From Bacteroidales bacterium UBA3623 (GTDB taxonomy: Bacteria > Bacteroidota > Bacteroidia > Bacteroidales > UBA932), in assembly GCA_002373715.1 (NCBI GenBank), contig DFLI01000057.1:1-11698 (forward strand): DNA of 11,698 nucleotides, written 5' to 3'. Both the position numbers and the translations under genes were made by a program. The notes under the pieces were generated by a model. It saw only the letters and a list, made by a program, of their open reading frames with translations, searched no databases and had not been told where the DNA came from. Numbering within the stretch: the first letter of the stretch is position 1; each line of letters starts with the position of its first letter. Shown in pieces: positions 7,647 to 11,698 of the stretch.

Positions 7647-7661
7647 GTAGAAAGAAAAAGT

Positions 7662-9062
7662 ATGAAGAAACTTATAGTTATATCGGCCTTTGCCCTCTTT
7701 GCCTTTGTGGCCTGTGCTCAGAAGTATCCCGATCAGCGTCCTGCTCCGGCAGACCGTCTGTTTGTGTCGGAGGCCGTTGAGGCCAAGATTGCCGAGGTGG
7801 CTCCCCAGCTCACCAATCCCAAGCTGCGCTGGATGTTCCAGAACTGCTTCCCCAACACGCTGGACACCACTGTTCACTTTGACGAGGAAAACGGCCTTAC
7901 CTTCGTGTACACCGGAGACATTCCCGCCATGTGGCTGCGGGATTCCGGCGCCCAGGTGTGGCCTTACGTAGACCTGAGCAAGGAAGACCTCCATCTGCAG
8001 AAGATGCTGGCCGGCGTTATAAAGGAGCAGTTTACGCTTATCAATATAGACCCTTACGCCAATGCCTTCAACCAGGGTCCTACCGGCAAAGCCGGAGACC
8101 CGGACGACACCGGCAAACCGCAGGACCCGAACGTGTGGGAGCGCAAATGGGAAATTGATTCCCACTGCTATCCCGTGCGCCTGGCCTACCATTACTGGAA
8201 GGTAACCGGAGACAGCTCCGTCTTTGACGATGTGTGGCTGAAGGCCGTAGAGAATATCCTGGCCACCTTCACCGTGCAGCAGCGCAAGGAAGGGGACGGC
8301 CCCTACTACTTCCTCCGCGTAACAGACCGTCAGCTGGACACCAAGGCCCGCGTGGGCAGGGGACATCCGGTGAAGCCCGTGGGCCTCATCGCCTCCTCCT
8401 TCCGTCCTTCCGACGACGCTACCCAGTTCGAGTTCCTCATCCCGTCCAACTTCTTCGCCGTGAGCATCCTGCGTCAGATGGCAGAGATTTTGGCCGATGT
8501 GAACCAGGAAGCCGGCCTGGCCGCCCGCGCCACCGCGCTGGCCAATGAGGTGGAAACCGCCCTTAAGAAATACGCCGTGGTGAAGCACCCCGAGTTCGGA
8601 GACATCTATGCCTTCGAGGTGGACGGCTTTGGCAACTCCTACATGATGGACGACGCCAATGTGCCTTCCCTCCTCTCCCTGGCCTATCTGATTCCCGAAA
8701 TGGCTTCCGACCCCATCTACCAGAATACCCGCCGCTTTGTCTGGAGCAGTTCCAACCCTTATTTCTGGAAGGGTAAGGCCGGCGAGGGCATCGGCGGCCC
8801 GCACATCGGCCTGGAGGCCATCTGGCCCATGAGCATCATGATGAAGGCATTCACCGCCACGGATGATGCCGAAATTAAGGCCTGCATGGAGCAGCTCCTG
8901 CGCACGGATGCCGGCCTGGGCTTCATCCACGAGAGCTTCCACAAAGACGACGCCACCAACTTCACCCGCCCCTGGTTCGCCTGGCAGAACACCCTCTTCG
9001 GCGAACTGGTCCTCAAGCTAGTGAACGACGGCAAACTGAATGTCCTGAACAGTATTAAATAA
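7662..9062 (+). CDS. GH125 exo-alpha-1,6-mannosidase
   Basis: This 466-aa exported enzyme belongs to GH125 (formerly DUF1237), whose characterised members are metal-independent inverting exo-alpha-1,6-mannosidases acting on N-glycan cores and mannan backbones. Family blocks in order are MWLRDSGAQVWPY (90-102), YANAFN (132-137), WERKWEIDSHCYP (159-171), SSFRPSDDAT (245-254), FLIPSNFFAV (258-267), VDGFGNSYMMDDANVPSLL (320-338), GEGIGGPHIG (374-383) and IHESFHKDD (422-430). The expected catalytic acid is Asp251 and the base Glu424; their spacing of 173 residues equals that recalled for the pneumococcal enzyme (Asp220/Glu393). I chose the ATG at 7662 because it begins a signal peptide (MKKLIVISAFALFAFVACAQ). 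An upstream in-frame ATG at 7587 would overlap the previous gene and translate the repeat. Cys18 could be lipidated, but Phe at -3 is unusual. Enzyme length is normal and all key motifs are intact. Confidence 0.94.
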   Translation: MKKLIVISAFALFAFVACAQKYPDQRPAPADRLFVSEAVEAKIAEVAPQLTNPKLRWMFQNCFPNTLDTTVHFDEENGLTFVYTGDIPAMWLRDSGAQVWPYVDLSKEDLHLQKMLAGVIKEQFTLINIDPYANAFNQGPTGKAGDPDDTGKPQDPNVWERKWEIDSHCYPVRLAYHYWKVTGDSSVFDDVWLKAVENILATFTVQQRKEGDGPYYFLRVTDRQLDTKARVGRGHPVKPVGLIASSFRPSDDATQFEFLIPSNFFAVSILRQMAEILADVNQEAGLAARATALANEVETALKKYAVVKHPEFGDIYAFEVDGFGNSYMMDDANVPSLLSLAYLIPEMASDPIYQNTRRFVWSSSNPYFWKGKAGEGIGGPHIGLEAIWPMSIMMKAFTATDDAEIKACMEQLLRTDAGLGFIHESFHKDDATNFTRPWFAWQNTLFGELVLKLVNDGKLNVLNSIK

Positions 9063-9068
9063 CTTATA

Positions 9069-9094
9069 GTCATTCCCGGCTTGACCGGGAATCT
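9069..9094. repeat. 26-nt intergenic repeat, copy 2, forming a hairpin
   Basis: This copy lies in the 41-nt spacer before the second GH92 gene and has the same GTCATTC start and GAATCT end as 7621-7646, but a different core (CCGGCTTGACCGG). It forms a perfect 8-bp stem, ATTCCCGG (9072-9079) with CCGGGAAT (9085-9092), around the 5-nt loop CTTGA. Confidence 0.75.
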
Positions 9095-9100
9095 CTTTTT
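9072..9100 (+). terminator. Possible weak intra-operon terminator or attenuator
   Basis: The 8-bp GC-containing hairpin at 9072-9092 is followed by CTC and a run of five T (9096-9100), directly before the ATG at 9104. The geometry resembles a rho-independent terminator, so it may lower expression of the last gene. It could equally serve as an mRNA-stabilising hairpin or be only the repeat itself. Confidence 0.3.
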
Positions 9101-9103
9101 ATT

Positions 9104-11314
9104 ATGAAACGCATCGCTGTCCTGGCCGCTACGCTGCTTTTGGCGGGCACCGCCTATGCCCAGACCGAGTGGGTGAACCCTTTTATCGGCACATCCAATT
9201 TTGGCGCCTGTAATCCCGGTGCCGTTACGCCCAACGGCCTCATGAGCGTAAGCCCCTTCAACGTGATGGGCTCGCAGCTCAATGTGTGGGACAAGGACAG
9301 CCGCTGGTGGAGCACCCCGTATGTGGCTGAGAACAGTTTCTTCACCGGCTTCACGCATGTGAACCTGTCCGGCGTGGGTTGTCCGGAACTGGGTGCGCTG
9401 CTCACCATGCCCACCACCGGGCCGCTGCAGGTAGACTATCATATATATGGTAGCGAATACCGCGGCGAGGTGGCCCATCCCGGCTACTATGGCTTAGAGC
9501 TTCTGAACGGCGTGAAGGCCGAAGCCACCGCCACTACCCGTACTTCCCTTGAGCGCTACACCTTCCCGGAAGGCGAGGGAAACATCCTCCTGAACCTGGG
9601 CGAAGGCCTCACCAACGAAAGCGGTGCCACGGTGCGCCAGGTGAGCGCCACGGAGATTGAAGGCTTCAAGCTTTGCGGCACCTTCTGCTACAACCGCAAC
9701 GCCGTGTTCCCCATTTACTTCGTGCTGCGCGTGAGCAAGGCCCCCGCTAGCGCCGGTTACTGGAAAAAGCAACGCCCTATGACGGCCGAAGCCGCCTGGG
9801 ACTCGGATGCCGGCAAGTATAAGATCTACGCCAACTACTCCCGCGAGCTCAGCGGAGACGACATTGGCTACTGGTTCCACTACGAGAACCTGCAGCCCGG
9901 AGAGCAGATCCAGGTGCAGATGGGCGTTTCTTTTGTGAGCGTAGAGAATGCCCGTGAAAACCTGAACGCAGAGCAGCAGGGCTTCGATTTTGACAAGATC
10001 TGCAAGCAGGCCGATGCCGCCTGGAACCAGCATCTGGGCCGCATCTGCATAGAGGGCGGCACCCCGGACCAACGCACCATCTTCTACACGGCACTGTACC
10101 ATGCGCTCCTGCACCCCAACGTGCTCAACGACGTGAACGGCGAGTATCCGCTCATGGAAAGCGGTGGAGTGGGACGCGTGGAACCCGGGCACAACCGCTA
10201 CACCGTTTTCTCCCTTTGGGACACCTACCGCAATTTGCACCAGCTGATGACCCTGCTCTGGCCCGAGAAGCAGGTGGACATGGTTCGTTCCATGATAGAC
10301 CAGTACTCCGAGTGGGGCTGGATGCCCAAGTGGGAGCTCTTCGGCCGCGAAACCTGGACCATGGAAGGAGACCCCGCCATCTGTGTCATTGCCGATACCT
10401 GGCTGCGTGGCGTGCGGGACTTCGACATCCGGAAGGCTTATGAAGCCTTTTTGAAATCGGCCGATACCCCCGGCGCGCAGAACCTCATGCGCCCGGACAA
10501 CGACCCTTACGTCCAGCTGGGTTACATCCCGCTCAACTTCTTCAGTGCCGACTTTTCCGGAGACAACTCCGTCTCCCACGCCCTGGAGTATTATGTGGCC
10601 GATTATGCGCTCTCCCGCCTGGCGGCCGATTTAGGCTACGCCGATGACGCCGCCCGCTTCTACAAGCGTTCGCTGGGTTACAAGAATTACTGGAGCCCGG
10701 CCGATAAGTGCCTGCGTCCCCGCTATAAGGATGGCACTTTCCTCTCGCCCTTCAACCCTGAAGACGGGGCCGATTTCTCCAACGCCCCGGGTTTCCACGA
10801 AGGCAGCGCCTGGAACTACACCTTCGCCGTTCCGCACGACGTGTTGGGCTACGCCAAACTCCAGGGTGGCACCAAGGCTTTCGTGAACAACCTGCAGCAT
10901 GTGTTTGACGACGGTCTGTACGACCCTGCCAATGAACCGGACATCGTATACCCGTACCTCTTCAGCCGCTTCAAGGGCCAGGAATACCGAACCTGGGCTG
11001 CTGTAGAGAAGATTCTGGCCACCAACTACAAGAACGCCCCGGACGGCATTCCCGGCAACGATGACACCGGCACCATGAGCGCCTGGGCTGTCTTCTCCAT
11101 GCTGGGCATCTATCCCGACTGTCCCGCAGAGCCCACCTTCACCCTCACGCGTCCCACCTTTGACAAAGCCGTGGTTACACTCCCCGGCGGCTCCCAGCTC
11201 ACCATTACAAAAGCATCGGCCCAAGCCTCCAAAGCCCTGGTGGACGGCAAGGCCAAGGGCTACCGCATTTCACATGATGCTCTGCTCAAAGCCCGCGCTA
11301 TTGCGTGGAGGTAG
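9104..11314 (+). CDS. GH92 alpha-mannosidase with a standard catalytic Glu
   Basis: This 736-aa protein is a second full-length GH92 enzyme, clearly from a different subgroup than the one at 5378. A type I signal peptide (MKRIAVLAATLLLAGTAYA, cleaved before QTEWVNP) exports it. The N-terminal sandwich domain starts at WVNPFIGTSNFG and includes FFTGFTHVNLSGVGCPELG (79-97). The catalytic domain shows VFSLWDTYR (368-376), FGRETWTMEGDPA (413-425) and ANEPDIVYPYLF (609-620), where Glu611 is the expected general acid. GNDDTGTMSAWAVFSMLGIYP (starting at 651) supplies the Asp motif. With acid and base intact it should be a true exo-alpha-mannosidase; I cannot assign the linkage from sequence alone. 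It is the last gene of the operon, 41 nt after GH125, and is followed by the repeat cluster with no classical terminator. Confidence 0.94.
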   Translation: MKRIAVLAATLLLAGTAYAQTEWVNPFIGTSNFGACNPGAVTPNGLMSVSPFNVMGSQLNVWDKDSRWWSTPYVAENSFFTGFTHVNLSGVGCPELGALLTMPTTGPLQVDYHIYGSEYRGEVAHPGYYGLELLNGVKAEATATTRTSLERYTFPEGEGNILLNLGEGLTNESGATVRQVSATEIEGFKLCGTFCYNRNAVFPIYFVLRVSKAPASAGYWKKQRPMTAEAAWDSDAGKYKIYANYSRELSGDDIGYWFHYENLQPGEQIQVQMGVSFVSVENARENLNAEQQGFDFDKICKQADAAWNQHLGRICIEGGTPDQRTIFYTALYHALLHPNVLNDVNGEYPLMESGGVGRVEPGHNRYTVFSLWDTYRNLHQLMTLLWPEKQVDMVRSMIDQYSEWGWMPKWELFGRETWTMEGDPAICVIADTWLRGVRDFDIRKAYEAFLKSADTPGAQNLMRPDNDPYVQLGYIPLNFFSADFSGDNSVSHALEYYVADYALSRLAADLGYADDAARFYKRSLGYKNYWSPADKCLRPRYKDGTFLSPFNPEDGADFSNAPGFHEGSAWNYTFAVPHDVLGYAKLQGGTKAFVNNLQHVFDDGLYDPANEPDIVYPYLFSRFKGQEYRTWAAVEKILATNYKNAPDGIPGNDDTGTMSAWAVFSMLGIYPDCPAEPTFTLTRPTFDKAVVTLPGGSQLTITKASAQASKALVDGKAKGYRISHDALLKARAIAWR

Positions 11315-11319
11315 CCTTC

Positions 11320-11458
11320 TGCCGCCTCGACAGCAGAAAGTGCTTGGGTGGCCGATTTGACGTCGAGGCGGCAAGAGAAACGCCGAAAGGCGACGAAAAC
11401 AATGCCGCCTTGACACGTGGAACGCCGTAGAAGGCAGATTCTGTGTCGAGGCGGCAAG
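11320..11458. repeat. BIME-like cluster of four alternating inverted repeats
   Basis: The motif TGCCGCCTCGAC occurs four times in alternating orientation: plus at 11320-11331, minus at 11362-11373, plus at 11403-11414 (one C-to-T change, TGCCGCCTTGAC), and minus at 11445-11456. The copies form two hairpin units, 11320-11375 and 11403-11458, each exactly 56 nt, offset by 83 nt. Each has a 12-bp stem (one imperfect pair in the second), a loop of about 30 nt and a final AAG. The arms are conserved while the loops have diverged. The cluster fills nearly the whole gap between the GH92 stop at 11314 and the stop codon of the minus-strand gene at 11460. Confidence 0.85.
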
Positions 11459-11459
11459 C

Positions 11460-11698
11460 TTACATCACAAGGCATCGACTAATCTGATGATCGGGAAGAT
11501 GATAATCGTGCGACAATTGCCGGCAGATACTCTGTTTCTCGGAGTCAGTGAGCTGATACACAGTCTTGGCGCCTTGCAGGATGTCCTTGTCAATGAGGCG
11601 ACACACATCCAAATCCTGAAGACGAACACGGCTGAAGTTCCTTCCGCTCTCGTTTTTCAGCATATCGGCTACAGTCTTTTCATCGGCCGGTTCAATGT
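11460..11698 (-). CDS. C-terminal part of an unidentified protein, possibly a REP-associated (Y1) transposase
   Basis: The minus-strand frame is open from the window edge (about 78 codons) to a TAA at 11462-11460, so only the C-terminus is visible; an internal ATG at 11663 need not be the start. The visible end is charged and helical: a segment with LQDLDVCRLIDKDI, then LTDSEKQSICRQLSHDYH, then LPDHQISRCLVM and the stop. This final part resembles a helix-turn-helix recognition region. Bacteroidota REP-associated tyrosine transposases often end in a similar HTH-like segment, and this gene stops 2 nt from a copy of the palindromic repeat at 11445-11458, as expected for such enzymes beside their target repeats. 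No catalytic HUH or tyrosine motif is in view, so the identity is an inference from context; that the frame is a real gene is more secure. Confidence 0.55.
   Translation of the reverse strand, partial: IEPADEKTVADMLKNESGRNFSRVRLQDLDVCRLIDKDILQGAKTVYQLTDSEKQSICRQLSHDYHLPDHQISRCLVM

Noticed and set aside
7587..7661. Upstream in-frame start for the GH125 gene
   Set aside because: It overlaps the end of the previous gene, translates the 26-nt repeat, and would bury the signal peptide that begins at 7662.
7608..8942. 444-aa minus-strand open frame
   Set aside because: It is antisense to the GH125 gene, whose family motifs are complete; its composition is typical of a shadow frame.
9494..10579. 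361-aa minus-strand open frame
   Set aside because: It is antisense to the second GH92 gene and shows no signal peptide or domain.
11320..11458. CRISPR array or integron attC sites
   Set aside because: Repeats alternate in orientation, there are only four of 12 nt, and no cas or integrase gene or attC core sites are visible; a BIME-like arrangement fits better.
11260..11475. 71-aa minus-strand open frame across the repeat cluster
   Set aside because: It overlaps the end of the GH92 gene, runs through the palindromes and overlaps the end of the better-supported gene at 11460.

Overview
The window looks like chromosomal DNA from a GC-rich member of the Bacteroidota, probably Bacteroidales. 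Evidence seen in the sequence: exact TAnnTTTG-type -7 boxes upstream of genes, no clear Shine-Dalgarno sequences, many signal peptides ending in ...AQ, a long multi-SLBB polysaccharide export protein, and GH92 and GH125 mannosidases of the kind common in gut Bacteroidota. The genus cannot be fixed from this sequence.

Layout. Positions 1-282 hold a strong hairpin terminator, short inverted repeats and a minus-strand tRNA-Arg(UCU) with its own -7 box. Positions 283-1254 (minus) encode an unrecognised secreted protein that appears to contain two copies of one domain. An AT-rich divergent intergenic region (1255-1334) separates it from a PPC/DUF296-domain protein (1335-1787, plus). A promoter box at 1799-1806 then precedes five tightly packed plus-strand genes with gaps of 4, 18, 43 and 41 nt: a Wza-like export protein with six SLBB repeats (1834-4257), a Wzz-like chain-length protein (4262-5359), a GH92 glycosidase (5378-7618), a GH125 exo-alpha-1,6-mannosidase (7662-9062) and a second GH92 alpha-mannosidase (9104-11314). 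The window ends with a cluster of four alternating inverted repeats (11320-11458) that abuts the 3' end of a truncated minus-strand gene (11460 to the edge), possibly a REP-associated tyrosine transposase.

How the genes may work together. The two envelope genes belong to capsule or exopolysaccharide export. The three hydrolases form a compact exported alpha-mannan-processing set with no SusC/SusD pair in view. The most informative detail is in the first GH92: the position normally held by the catalytic-acid Glu is Gln, while the Asp motif is intact. In this family that change is known from an enzyme that cleaves mannose-1-phospho-6-mannose, where a phosphate leaving group needs no acid. The second GH92 keeps Glu. 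A reasonable inference is a pathway that uncaps mannosyl-phosphate, trims mannose side branches and then removes alpha-1,6-linked mannose. The substrate could be phosphorylated fungal mannan, high-mannose glycan or a self-made polymer handled by the linked export genes.

Two repeat families are visible. The spacers on either side of the GH125 gene each carry a 26-nt element with identical ends and different cores. The 3' repeat cluster has the architecture of a BIME, next to a possible mobilising enzyme.
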